DNA from: CAXMST01 sp963712765 | GTDB lineage: Bacteria; Actinomycetota; Thermoleophilia; Solirubrobacterales; 70-9 | Direction: 5' to 3' | Length of the DNA: 64,000 nucleotides | Assembly (NCBI GenBank): GCA_963712765.1 | Contig: CAVQIX010000005.1 | Span: 248,001 to 312,000, forward strand | In this document: piece after piece, positions 32,617-41,133 of the stretch | How the letters are laid out: every line of letters starts with the position of its first letter | Position numbering within the stretch: position 1 is the stretch's first letter | Made by a program: the position numbers and the translations under genes | Notes under the pieces: model-generated | What the model saw: only the letters and a program-made list of their open reading frames with translations | Database searches by the model: none | Told to the model about the DNA's origin: nothing

Positions 32617-35118
32617 TCAGCACTTGCCGAGCTTCTTCTTGCGCTTGCCGCAGCGCTTGATCCGCCGAAAGGTGTCCTTGACCGGCGAGGGATCGACGTT
32701 GCCGGCGAGGTCGAAGGCCCGGATCCTGACCTTGTGCCGCCCGATCGGCACCTTCTGGGCCTTCGGGCTCTGGCAGATGCGCCAGACGTCCTTGTCATAG
32801 CGACACCGGAACTTCGCCCATGGCTCGTCGGAGTCGAACTCATACAGCGGGCGCTTCGCCTTGGTCCGCCTCTTCGGCTCGGTGATCAACCGCGTCTCGG
32901 GGGGATCGAGGTCGGCCACGTTCCAGCTGGCCAGGACCGGGCTCAGGTCCATCCAGTTACCTGCCCGATCGGTCGAGGTGACACGGAAGAAGGTGGGACC
33001 GTTGCCCAGCGGCCCGACCTGCCTCGGCGAGGTACACCCGGTGTAGCCGCCGTCTCCGACGCGGCAGATCGCCCGCGGGGCCTGCGTCGAGAAGGAGACC
33101 GCGGAGATCGGCGAGGCCGCCTTTCCGCTCGGAGCGGCTGTGATCGCCGTCTGGACCGGTGGGCTGAGGACATAGAGGTCGGCATCCCTGCCCTGAAGCG
33201 GGCGGTTATCGGTCCAGGCCGGACGGTAGGTTCCGGCCGCGGAATCGCCGCCCTGCCGGCCGCCGTAGTCGAACCCGTCGCTCAACGGACCAGTGAACCG
33301 CGAGTCGGCGTTGCTGAGCTCGACCGGATCGGAGAAGCTCGCGCCAGCGTCGATCGAGCTGACGTAGTCGCGACTCGCGCGCTGACCGCCCTGATCGTCA
33401 GAGGTGCTGTGGAAGCTCGCTTCGATCACGCCCGTACTGGGGTCGACGCTGAGCGCCGGCAGGAAGTGATCGTTGAGGTCGAGCACGCCGTCGGCGCTGA
33501 GGCGAGCACCGGATTCCGGCGTCGGAATCGCGTCGGGGGTCGGGCCGGCGGCGAGGAACACATCGAAGGTCTTGTCGCTGCCGGACGCGGTGCAGCGGGT
33601 CGGGTTGCCCGGATCGGCGTTATCGCGCAGGTCGCTCCAGACCACGTAGACCTCGCCACCGGGACCCACCTCTACGGCCGGGGAAGGATTGACGAGGCCA
33701 CCGGGGGCTCCGATGATCGGGCAGAACAGGGGCAGCGGCTCGAGGCCGCCGAAGCCGTCGTCGTCGTGGGCGTCGAGCGAGGCGATCGATGACTGCTCGT
33801 CCCAGCTGACGCCGGCGCCACAGTCCTCGCCGTCCCGGCAGCGGTTGATCGAGATCCTGTTCCCACCGGGCAGGGGGCCTGCATCCCACCAGACGACGTA
33901 GAGGTCACCGTTGGGGGCGAAGTCGAGCGATGGCATCGAGTACAGACCCCCTGCCGAGGTGACCGCGACAGGAGGACTCCAGGCGTCGGGATCGTCGCAG
34001 CCGTTCGCGCCTGCGGAGAGGTCGCAGCCGCTCATGGCGACGTTCTGGACGCCCCCGAGAGTCTCGATCCAGGCGACGGCGATGCGATCGGAGTCGGCGA
34101 CGGCGACCGACGGCTGAACCTGGGAGCTACTTCCGGATGCCCGCGGCAGAGCGGTGGTCGTCGCCCGGAAGGTGGTCGAGCCGGCGGCCACCCGGTTGAC
34201 GACGACCCTCCCGGCGCCGGTGGCCGAGGCGGCGGCCATCCAGAGGTTGCCACCGGCGTCCGCCGCGGTTGCCGGCTCGCCCCTGATCGCAAGCGAGGCA
34301 CTGCCTCCACCGGGAAGGGTCGAGGTCGGGGGAAGCGTCCTGGCGGCGTTCGAGCCGGCGGCGAAGCCACCATTGGTGATGAAGGCGATCGGTCTCGACG
34401 GACCATCGCCGCTGGCCGCGATCCCCCGTGAGGGGTCGTCGGTCTCGACCGCGATCGAGGCTCCCGCCTCCGAGCCCGGGGCGAAGCTGAGGTCGTGGTT
34501 GAGCTCCCCGGCAGCCCCCGCGAGCGGCTTCGGCGAGAGGGGCGATCGGTTCGCTGAAAGGGGTCTGCGCTCGTCGGCGGCGTTGGCGACTTCAGGCTCA
34601 CGCGACTGCGGCAGAACCCTGATCCGCCTGGCGGCGATCAGCCGCTCCCCGTCGCGGACGACGATCCGGTGCGGACCTGGCGCGGGATCGAGGCCCGCGA
34701 TGCGGAAGCGGGCCACTCGCCGGCCAACCGCGACCGGGGCCGAGCTCGCCACGAGCCGGCCGCCGAGATGCCCGCCGCGATGCCGGGGGTCGGGGCGACG
34801 GACTGAGCGCAGCTCGAGCCCAAGCTCCGGCGAGCCGGCGGCCCGGGCACCGAGTCGGACGCGGACCCGGAGGCGCTGGGCGGGGCGGCCGGCGAGCAGC
34901 GCCCTCGGCCGGTGGCCGAGCCGGCCTTCGCGGAACCTACCGCCGGGCCCGGCCTCGCCGATCGGCCCACGAGGCATCTCCGCAGCGCCACGGTGATCAC
35001 GCCGGCTGGAGCTGTCCTCGCCGCCACTTCCGGAAGAAGCCGCAGGGACGATCACCGCAATGCTTGTCGCGATAGCGAGCAGGACTCGCCGGAAGGCAAA
35101 TGGTGCACCCCGAGCCAT
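32617..35118 (-). CDS. Secreted sialidase-like (BNR) repeat protein
   Basis: 833 residues. Signal peptide MARGAPFAFRRVLLAIATSI to about residue 30, an Arg-rich domain to about 180, then a beta-propeller-like region with repeated PSVAVADSDRIAVAWIE, SLDFAPNGDLYVVWWDAG and PAVEVGPGGEVYVVWSDLRD segments as in exo-sialidase/BNR folds, and C-terminal Ig-like modules (CRVGDGGYTGCTSPRQVGPL and FRCRYDKDVWRICQSP) ending in a Lys-rich tail. Paired Cys suggest disulfides. Enzymatic activity is not established. A TAACCT box ends 6 nt before the ATG. Confidence 0.82.
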   Translation of the reverse strand: MARGAPFAFRRVLLAIATSIAVIVPAASSGSGGEDSSSRRDHRGAAEMPRGPIGEAGPGGRFREGRLGHRPRALLAGRPAQRLRVRVRLGARAAGSPELGLELRSVRRPDPRHRGGHLGGRLVASSAPVAVGRRVARFRIAGLDPAPGPHRIVVRDGERLIAARRIRVLPQSREPEVANAADERRPLSANRSPLSPKPLAGAAGELNHDLSFAPGSEAGASIAVETDDPSRGIAASGDGPSRPIAFITNGGFAAGSNAARTLPPTSTLPGGGSASLAIRGEPATAADAGGNLWMAAASATGAGRVVVNRVAAGSTTFRATTTALPRASGSSSQVQPSVAVADSDRIAVAWIETLGGVQNVAMSGCDLSAGANGCDDPDAWSPPVAVTSAGGLYSMPSLDFAPNGDLYVVWWDAGPLPGGNRISINRCRDGEDCGAGVSWDEQSSIASLDAHDDDGFGGLEPLPLFCPIIGAPGGLVNPSPAVEVGPGGEVYVVWSDLRDNADPGNPTRCTASGSDKTFDVFLAAGPTPDAIPTPESGARLSADGVLDLNDHFLPALSVDPSTGVIEASFHSTSDDQGGQRASRDYVSSIDAGASFSDPVELSNADSRFTGPLSDGFDYGGRQGGDSAAGTYRPAWTDNRPLQGRDADLYVLSPPVQTAITAAPSGKAASPISAVSFSTQAPRAICRVGDGGYTGCTSPRQVGPLGNGPTFFRVTSTDRAGNWMDLSPVLASWNVADLDPPETRLITEPKRRTKAKRPLYEFDSDEPWAKFRCRYDKDVWRICQSPKAQKVPIGRHKVRIRAFDLAGNVDPSPVKDTFRRIKRCGKRKKKLGKC

Positions 35119-35124
35119 GGCTCC

Positions 35125-35130
35125 AGGTTA
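35125..35130 (-). promoter_or_regulatory. -10 box of the sialidase-like gene (leaderless)
   Basis: TAACCT on the minus strand ends 6 nt before the ATG and overlaps the ispD stop region. Confidence 0.5.
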
Positions 35131-35826
35131 AACCCGGCGGGAGTCCGCAAGTAGCGACTCGGCTATCGCCAGATCCTGAGCCGTCGTCACCTTCAGGTTC
35201 GGAGCGGAAACCGGCTCGAGGGCGACCCGGCCTCCGTTGAGCTCGATCAGCAGCGCCTCGTCGGTGGCCTGCGCGAGGGTGCCCGCGGCCTCCGCCGCGG
35301 CCTGAGCGGCGCGCAGAGCGTCGAGGCGGAAGCCCTGCGGAGTTTGCGCCGACCAGAGATCCTCCCGGGGGACGGTCCCCGCCACCTCGGCCCCCCCAGC
35401 CTCGCCGGCGGACCGGGAGCGCTTGACGGTATCGACGATCGGTGCCGCAGCTATCGCAGCCTGCAGACCGTGGTCACTGCGCAACCTCGCCGCGACAGCA
35501 TCGAACAGCGCGGCCGGAGCCAGCGGGCGCGCCGCATCGTGAATCAGGACGAGCTCGGTTTCGACCTCCCCCAGGGCCCGGCGGACCGATTCCGCCCTGC
35601 TGTTTCCTCCGGCAACGACCCGGACCTCGGCGCCCGGCGGAGCTCCCGCTGCGGTTCGTGCCTCGTCCAGGGCCCCGGGTGGGGCCGCGATCACGACCCT
35701 GCCGATCGAATCGGCGGCGGCGGCCGAGGCGACAGCGTGCGCGAGGAGCGGTAGGCCGGCGAGCTCGACGAAGGCCTTCGGGCCGCCGGCCCCGAGCCTC
35801 TGCCCGGAGCCGGCGGCCGCGATCAC
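35128..35826 (-). CDS. ispD: 2-C-methyl-D-erythritol 4-phosphate cytidylyltransferase
   Basis: Third step of the MEP pathway. 232 residues with the nucleotide loop IAAAGSGQRLGAGGPKAFVEL, VIAAPPGALDEA, VVAGGNSRAESVRRAL, LVLIHDAARPLAP and WSAQTPQGFRLDALRAAQ. The listed GTG removes part of the first strand; the frame is open back to the carD TAG through AFPATA, which fits the family, but no standard start codon lies there, so the true start may be an upstream CTG about 24 nt before. Same frame as carD. Confidence 0.93.
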   Translation of the reverse strand: MIAAAGSGQRLGAGGPKAFVELAGLPLLAHAVASAAAADSIGRVVIAAPPGALDEARTAAGAPPGAEVRVVAGGNSRAESVRRALGEVETELVLIHDAARPLAPAALFDAVAARLRSDHGLQAAIAAAPIVDTVKRSRSAGEAGGAEVAGTVPREDLWSAQTPQGFRLDALRAAQAAAEAAGTLAQATDEALLIELNGGRVALEPVSAPNLKVTTAQDLAIAESLLADSRRV

Positions 35827-35862
35827 GGCCGTTGCGGGGAACGCGCCCAGTGGGCGGGCCGG

Positions 35863-36432
35863 CTAGGCCGGCGCTCCCGCGCCGAAGCGCTCGGTGAGCA
35901 GCTCGTCGAGGTAATCCTCCGCCCCGTCGGCGTCCTTGTCGAGCACGTACATGAACTCGGAGGCGAGGATCTTCTTGGCCCGGGTGTACATCTGCTTCTC
36001 CCCGGTCGAGAGCCCCTTCTCCATCTCACGAATTGCCAGGTTGCGAACGACCTCGGCGAGCTCGAAGACGTCGCCCGTCTTGATCTTCTCGCGGTTGTGC
36101 TTGAAGCGACGGTTCCAGTTCTTCGGCATCTCCGAGACATCGTCGGTGAGAACGCCGACGACCTTCTTGACGTCGGTCTCGCCGATCACGCGGCGCAGTC
36201 CTGCCTCGCCCGCGTTGTCGCAAGGAACCCGAACGGTCATCTCGTTGTGCAGGATCTTGATCGTCAGGTACTCGCGGGACTCACCCATCAGCTCCTTCAG
36301 CTCCTTCGTGAGCACCACCCCGGCTCCGTGGTGCGGGTAGACGACGTTGTCACCCACCTCGAACTCGCAGTCGAGAACCTCGAGCTCGAGACCGGTGCCA
36401 TTCGTCTCTGCTGCATCAGCTAGTTCGGGAAT
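35863..36432 (-). CDS. carD: CarD-family RNA polymerase-binding regulator, unusual start codon
   Basis: Binds the RNAP beta subunit and stabilises open complexes. The N-terminal Tudor-like domain EVGDNVVYPHHGAGVVL, the TVRVPCDNAGEAGLRRVIG region and the helical DNA-binding part (KNWNRRFKHNREKIKTGDV, STGEKQMYTRAKKILASE) are clear. The first in-frame GTG (36357) would cut off the conserved LDCEFE strand before VGD. No ATG, GTG or TTG lies between it and the disA stop, but AAGGAGG sits 6 nt before an in-frame ATT, giving 189 residues. ATT initiation is inferred. Confidence 0.8.
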   Translation of the reverse strand: MPELADAAETNGTGLELEVLDCEFEVGDNVVYPHHGAGVVLTKELKELMGESREYLTIKILHNEMTVRVPCDNAGEAGLRRVIGETDVKKVVGVLTDDVSEMPKNWNRRFKHNREKIKTGDVFELAEVVRNLAIREMEKGLSTGEKQMYTRAKKILASEFMYVLDKDADGAEDYLDELLTERFGAGAPA

Positions 36433-36474
36433 CGTGTGCCTCCTTGTATCGGACGGGCGCCTCCAGGACGCCCG

Positions 36475-37587
36475 TTACACCTGCGGATATCGATCGAATA
36501 CCTCGACCTCTCGAAGCCGGTCGAGGCCCTCCCGGATGTCGGCGGCGCGTGCCTCCCCTACGCCGTCGATTCCGGTCAGCTCGGACTCGCTCGCGGCGAG
36601 GATCGCCTCGAGGCTGCCGAGCTCGTTGATTACCTTCTCCCCGACCAACCGCGGCAAGCGCGGTATCCGGCCCAGCGCGCGGTGACCGCGCGCCGAGACG
36701 GTGAGGTCGTGCGGGTTGACCTTGCGGTCGTGACCCAGAAGCTCGGCCAGACGGCCGAGGTCCAGAAGCTCTTGATGTGGAAGGCGGGACAGCGCCGCGA
36801 GGGCGTCGTCGAGCGATACGTCGCTGTCGTCGGAGGCGTAGTCGCGGATCAGGGCGGCGCGGTCCGGGAGCACTCCGATCACCATCTCCTCGAGCTGCAT
36901 CTCGATCAGACGGCCCTCGACGCCGAGCTCGATGATGTAGCGCTCGACCTCATAGGAGGTCCGCAGCAGCAGCTCGCCCCGCTGCAGGACGACGAGCACA
37001 TCGTGCAGCGTCACGGCGGAGGCGAACTCGAGCGAGGTGAGCCGCTTGCTGACCGCGTCGAGTCGGGCGCGGTACTTCTCGAGGGTTGCGAGACCCTGGT
37101 TGGCCTTGCTGAGCACGGTCGGGATGTCCTGCAGGATGTACTTCATCCCCTCCAGGTAGAGCGAGACCACGTCGCGGCGGGCGCTGATCGCGATCACCAG
37201 CGCCTTCGTCTGCTTGGAAACGCGCTCGGCGGTGCGATGGCGCGTCCCAGTCTCGGAGGAATGGATCGTCGGGTCCGGCATCAGCTGAACGTTCGCCCAC
37301 GAAATCCGCTTTGCCTCGGGGTCGAGGACGATCGCCCCGTCCATCTTCGCCACCTGGTAGAGCAGCTGCGGGGTGTAGTCGACGTCGAGCTTGAGGCCGC
37401 CGCTGAATAGGAACGAGATCTCTTCCGGCTCGCCGATCACGATCAGCCCGCCGGTCGATGCATTGATCACGTTGTCGACGCCGTCGCGGAGTGCGGTGCC
37501 CGGGGCGACCATGTCGAGGGCCCGGAGCATGCGAGGGTCTTGACGTGCTTGAGGGTCGGTCTGTTCGTCCCAGGAAGCCGGCGTCAT
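36475..37587 (-). CDS. disA: DNA integrity scanning protein, diadenylate cyclase
   Basis: Makes the second messenger c-di-AMP and scans DNA for lesions. 370 residues: DAC domain with VAPGTALRDGVDNV, KMDGAIVLDPEAKRI (DGA motif) and SETGTRHRTAERV (RHR motif), a helical spine, and a C-terminal helix-hairpin-helix domain (LGSLEAILAASESELTGIDG). ATG 37587 is chosen; a TTG four codons earlier is possible. Downstream of radA and upstream of carD, as in Bacillus where radA and disA are adjacent. Confidence 0.95.
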   Translation of the reverse strand: MTPASWDEQTDPQARQDPRMLRALDMVAPGTALRDGVDNVINASTGGLIVIGEPEEISFLFSGGLKLDVDYTPQLLYQVAKMDGAIVLDPEAKRISWANVQLMPDPTIHSSETGTRHRTAERVSKQTKALVIAISARRDVVSLYLEGMKYILQDIPTVLSKANQGLATLEKYRARLDAVSKRLTSLEFASAVTLHDVLVVLQRGELLLRTSYEVERYIIELGVEGRLIEMQLEEMVIGVLPDRAALIRDYASDDSDVSLDDALAALSRLPHQELLDLGRLAELLGHDRKVNPHDLTVSARGHRALGRIPRLPRLVGEKVINELGSLEAILAASESELTGIDGVGEARAADIREGLDRLREVEVFDRYPQV

Positions 37588-37691
37588 CAAGATCGTCAAC
37601 TATGGCAGAAGCCGGGCGGGGGCGGCCTTTCCGCAAATTCCGAGTGGATGGATCGGAATGGCTCTTGTCAAGCGAGAGGCGAGCCGGATGT

Positions 37692-39101
37692 TCAGGCTGC
37701 CTCGGCAAGCGGGTCGCCGCCGGCCGAATGCGCACGCGCGCGCTTGAGGCACCTGAACAGGCTCGGGGCGGACTCGAGGCCCACCAGCGACTCGCTCACG
37801 CGCGGGCCGAGGACCGGATCGAGTCCGAACTTGCGTGCCTCGCCGACCCGACGCTCGGGATGTCCGACGTGACGCAGCTCGCCGGTCAGTCCGATCTCCC
37901 CGAAGCAGGCGAGGGGCCTGCCGTCGGGGTCGGTCAGCGCCCGCCCGCTCTGCGCGGAAGCGATCGCCAGCGCGACCGCGAGGTCTGCCCCGGGCTCGTC
38001 GACGCGAACGCCACCCGCAACGTTGACGAAGACGTCGGCGCCGCCGACCTGGACGCCGCCGTGGCGGGAGAGCACGGCTAGGACCATCGCGAGGCGATTG
38101 CGGTCGATCCCGTTCGCGATCCGCCGTGGGGGCACGACCTCCGTCGGCGCGACCAGCGCCTGGACCTCGACCAGCAGCGGGCGCGATCCCTCCATCGCGC
38201 AGAGCACGACCGAGCCGGGCGCCGCCGTCGCCTCACCGACGAAGCGCGCTGAGGGATCCTCGACCTCGACGAGACCACCGGAGCGCATCTCGAAGACCCC
38301 GGTCTCGCTGGTCGCGCCGAAGCGGTTCTTGAGGGCCCGCAGGGTCCGGTAGCTGCGCTCCCGCTCCCCCTCGAAGATCAACACGCAATCGACCAGGTGC
38401 TCGAGCACCCTGGGACCGGCGACCGAGCCCTCCTTCGTCACGTGACCGACGAGGATCAGAGCCGTGCCGGTCCGCTTCGCCACCTCCATCAGTCCGCCCG
38501 CGGCCTGGCGGACCTGGGCGACGGATCCCGGGGCGCTGGTCAGCGCGTCCGAGTGCAGGGTCTGGACCGAATCGACCACGCAGACCTCGGGCGCGTCGGA
38601 CTCGATCGCTGCAAGGACGGCGGCGAGATCGGTCTCGGCGAGCGCGGGGACCGAGAGTGCCGAGTCCCCGAGTCGCTCGGCTCGCATCCGCACCTGCGAG
38701 ACCGACTCCTCGCCGGTGACGTAGAGCGTCCTGCGGCCCGCCTCGGCGATGTTCCCGAGCGCCATCGCGGTGATCGTGCTCTTGCCGATCCCGGGAGCAC
38801 CGCCAAGCAGGACGAGCGATCCTGGCACCAGGCCGCCGCCGAGCACACGGTCCATCTCTCCGATCCCGGTACCGAGACGCTGCTCGGCCGGAGGGCTGAC
38901 ATCACGGAGGGGGACGGCCCGCGAAGCCCCTCCCCCGCGTCGCCTCGAGGCGACGCGGGCGGCCGTCCGCCCGGCGGCCGGGGCAACCATCGTCTCCTCG
39001 AGCGTGTTCCAGCCACCGCAGCCGGCGCACTGCCCCGACCAGGCGAGCGCCTCGTGGCCGCATTGGCTGCAGACGTGCTTGATCTTCGGCTTGGCCACCA
39101 C
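37692..39101 (-). CDS. radA: DNA repair ATPase RadA/Sms
   Basis: Helicase-like factor for recombination intermediates. 469 residues: N-terminal zinc finger HVCSQCGHEALAWSGQCAGC, RecA-like core with Walker A GGAPGIGKSTITAMALG, the RadA-specific LKNRFGATSETGVFEM motif, and a Lon-protease-like C-terminal domain (DVFVNVAGGVRVDEPGADLA). GTG start. About 100 bp separates it from disA; they may be cotranscribed. Confidence 0.96.
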   Translation of the reverse strand: MVAKPKIKHVCSQCGHEALAWSGQCAGCGGWNTLEETMVAPAAGRTAARVASRRRGGGASRAVPLRDVSPPAEQRLGTGIGEMDRVLGGGLVPGSLVLLGGAPGIGKSTITAMALGNIAEAGRRTLYVTGEESVSQVRMRAERLGDSALSVPALAETDLAAVLAAIESDAPEVCVVDSVQTLHSDALTSAPGSVAQVRQAAGGLMEVAKRTGTALILVGHVTKEGSVAGPRVLEHLVDCVLIFEGERERSYRTLRALKNRFGATSETGVFEMRSGGLVEVEDPSARFVGEATAAPGSVVLCAMEGSRPLLVEVQALVAPTEVVPPRRIANGIDRNRLAMVLAVLSRHGGVQVGGADVFVNVAGGVRVDEPGADLAVALAIASAQSGRALTDPDGRPLACFGEIGLTGELRHVGHPERRVGEARKFGLDPVLGPRVSESLVGLESAPSLFRCLKRARAHSAGGDPLAEAA

Positions 39102-39216
39102 CCGATCCTTGCAACCCCGCCCGACGCCACCGCGCCCCGGACCGCGGGCCCTCCGGTTCCGGGTTGCCTTGCGGGGAGGTTCGATCGACCAGAGCGAAGC
39201 CGGCGATCGTCCAGCG

Positions 39217-40371
39217 CTACCGCGCCAGCGTCCGGCCGATCACGACCCGCTGGATCTCGTTCGTCCCCTCGTAGATCTGGGTGATCTTCGCGTCGCGCAT
39301 CATCCGCTCGACGGGATAGTCGTTGACGTAGCCGTAGCCGCCGAGCACCTGCACGGCCTCGGTCGTCACCTCCATCGCCACGTCGGAGGCGAACAGCTTG
39401 GCCATCGATGAGTACATCGCGAGGTTCTTGGCGTTCTGGTCGGCGAGGGCGCACGCCTTGTAGAGCAGCTCGCGGGCTGCGGCCGTCTTCGTCTGCATGT
39501 CGGCGAGCTTCCACTGCAGTCCCTGCAGCTCGATGATCGGCTTGCCGAACGCCTCGCGCTCCTTCGCGTAGCCGACGGCGTAATCAGTCGCGCCCTGGGC
39601 GATCCCGACCGCCTGCGCGGCCGCGCCGAGGCGGGTGCGCTCGAGCGTCCCGAGCGCCACCCCGAGCCCCTTGCCGACCTCGCCGATCACGTTCTCGGCC
39701 GGGACCCTGACGTCCTCGAAGACCGGCTGCCCGGTCGGTGAGCCGTGAATCCCGAGCTTGTGCTCGTACTGCGGCACCGAGAAGCCCTCGCGATCGCCCT
39801 CGACGACGAACGCCGTGATCCTGCCCGCTTGCTTGTCGGTCACCGCGAAGACGACGTAGAAGTCCGCGACGCCGGCGTTGGTGATCCAGTTCTTGGTGCC
39901 GTTGATCACCCACTCCTCGCCGTCCTGGGTGGCTGTGGTCCGCATCGCCGCGGGGTCGGAGCCGGCGTCGGGCTCGCTCAGGCAGAAGGCCGGCGACTTC
40001 TCACCAGAGGCGAGTTCGGGCAGCAGGCGCTGCTTGAGCTGATCGGAGCCGAAGATCTGGATCGGCAGGCTGCCCAGCTCCTGGACCATCAGGATCAGGG
40101 CGCAGGAAGCCGAGGCCTTGGCGATCTCCTCGACCCCGATCTGCAGCATCAGGGTCCCGGTCCCGGTCCCGCCGTACTCCTCTGAGAACGGCAGGCCGAG
40201 GATGTCCTGCTCCGCCAGGAGCTTGCGTATGTCCCAGGGGTACTCGTCCTTTTGGTCGATCTCGGCGGCACGCGGAGCGATCTGCTCGCTCGCGAGGCTG
40301 GAGATCATCTCGCGGAAGTCCTTGAACTCCTGGGGGATGTCGTACAGATCGGGGGCGGTCGCGGTGGTCAC
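39217..40371 (-). CDS. Acyl-CoA dehydrogenase
   Basis: FAD flavoenzyme for the first step of acyl-CoA beta-oxidation. 384 residues with FSEEYGGTGTGTLMLQIGVE, the FAD/substrate motif CLSEPDAGSDPAAMRTTA, NGTKNWITNAGVADFYVV, RLGAAAQAVGIAQGATDYAV and the catalytic Glu in ITQIYEGTNEIQRVVIGRTL. A GTG start follows CAGGAG at close spacing. Substrate length cannot be told by eye. Confidence 0.94.
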   Translation of the reverse strand: MTTATAPDLYDIPQEFKDFREMISSLASEQIAPRAAEIDQKDEYPWDIRKLLAEQDILGLPFSEEYGGTGTGTLMLQIGVEEIAKASASCALILMVQELGSLPIQIFGSDQLKQRLLPELASGEKSPAFCLSEPDAGSDPAAMRTTATQDGEEWVINGTKNWITNAGVADFYVVFAVTDKQAGRITAFVVEGDREGFSVPQYEHKLGIHGSPTGQPVFEDVRVPAENVIGEVGKGLGVALGTLERTRLGAAAQAVGIAQGATDYAVGYAKEREAFGKPIIELQGLQWKLADMQTKTAAARELLYKACALADQNAKNLAMYSSMAKLFASDVAMEVTTEAVQVLGGYGYVNDYPVERMMRDAKITQIYEGTNEIQRVVIGRTLAR

Positions 40372-40413
40372 TTGGCTCCTGACTTCTCGTTGAGGGCGAG
40401 GCGGCGTTCCGGT

Positions 40414-40419
40414 TATCGT
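40414..40419 (+). promoter_or_regulatory. -10 box of the DUF3159 gene (leaderless)
   Basis: TATCGT ends 6 nt before the GTG at 40426; a TTGAGG 18 bp upstream is a plausible -35. Confidence 0.6.
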
Positions 40420-40425
40420 CGCAGA

Positions 40426-41118
40426 GTGCCCGAACTGGAGACCGAGCCCCCGAGCGAGGAGGCGGACCCCGCGGACCTCCCGGAGGAGCGTGGCGGGATG
40501 CCTCTTCTCGAGGCGCTGGGCGGCAAGCTCGGTATCGCGGAGGCAACGGTGCCTTTCATCGCCTTCACGGTCGCCTGGACCGCCTCGGGGCGCGACATCG
40601 TCTTCGGTGGCATCGTCGCCGTCGCGATCACGGCCGTGCTCGCCTTCATGCGGCTGCGCAAGCGCCAGTCGGTCCAGTACGCCCTCTCCGGTCTGATCGG
40701 GGTCGCGGTGGGTGCCTTCGTCGCCGCCCGTACCGGCGAGGCGAGCAACTTCTTCCTCCCGGGGCTGATCACCAACGCCGCCTGGCTGCTGGCCTACCTG
40801 ATCTCGATCGTGGTCCGGCGGCCCCTGCTCGGCCTCCTGGTCAGTCAGTTCACCGACGAGGGGAAGGACTGGTACCAGGATCCGACCCGACTGCGGGCAT
40901 ACACGCTGGCGAGCTGGATCTGGGTCGGGGTGTTCTCGGTCAGGCTCGCGATCCAGGTTCCGCTGTTCATCTCCGACGCGGTCGCGCCGCTCGCCGTCGC
41001 CAGGGTGGTCACCGGGGCGCCGTTGCTGGCGCTCGGCCTCTGGCTCTCCTACCTGGTCCTGAAGCCGACCCTCGATGCCGTCGGGGGCCTGCGGATGCCC
41101 AGTGCCTTCGAGCGCTAG
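40426..41118 (+). CDS. DUF3159 membrane protein
   Basis: 230 residues with an acidic N-terminus and about six helices (ATVPFIAFTVAWTASGRDI, GIVAVAITAVLAFMRL, LSGLIGVAVGAFVAARTGEA, GLITNAAWLLAYLISIVVRR, ASWIWVGVFSVRLAIQVPLF, TGAPLLALGLWLSYLVL). The ATGEASNFFLPG-like loop and RPLLG motif are typical of DUF3159. Function unknown. GTG start fixed by the TATCGT box. Confidence 0.85.
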   Translation: MPELETEPPSEEADPADLPEERGGMPLLEALGGKLGIAEATVPFIAFTVAWTASGRDIVFGGIVAVAITAVLAFMRLRKRQSVQYALSGLIGVAVGAFVAARTGEASNFFLPGLITNAAWLLAYLISIVVRRPLLGLLVSQFTDEGKDWYQDPTRLRAYTLASWIWVGVFSVRLAIQVPLFISDAVAPLAVARVVTGAPLLALGLWLSYLVLKPTLDAVGGLRMPSAFER

Positions 41119-41133
41119 GCCGCGGAGCCGGCC

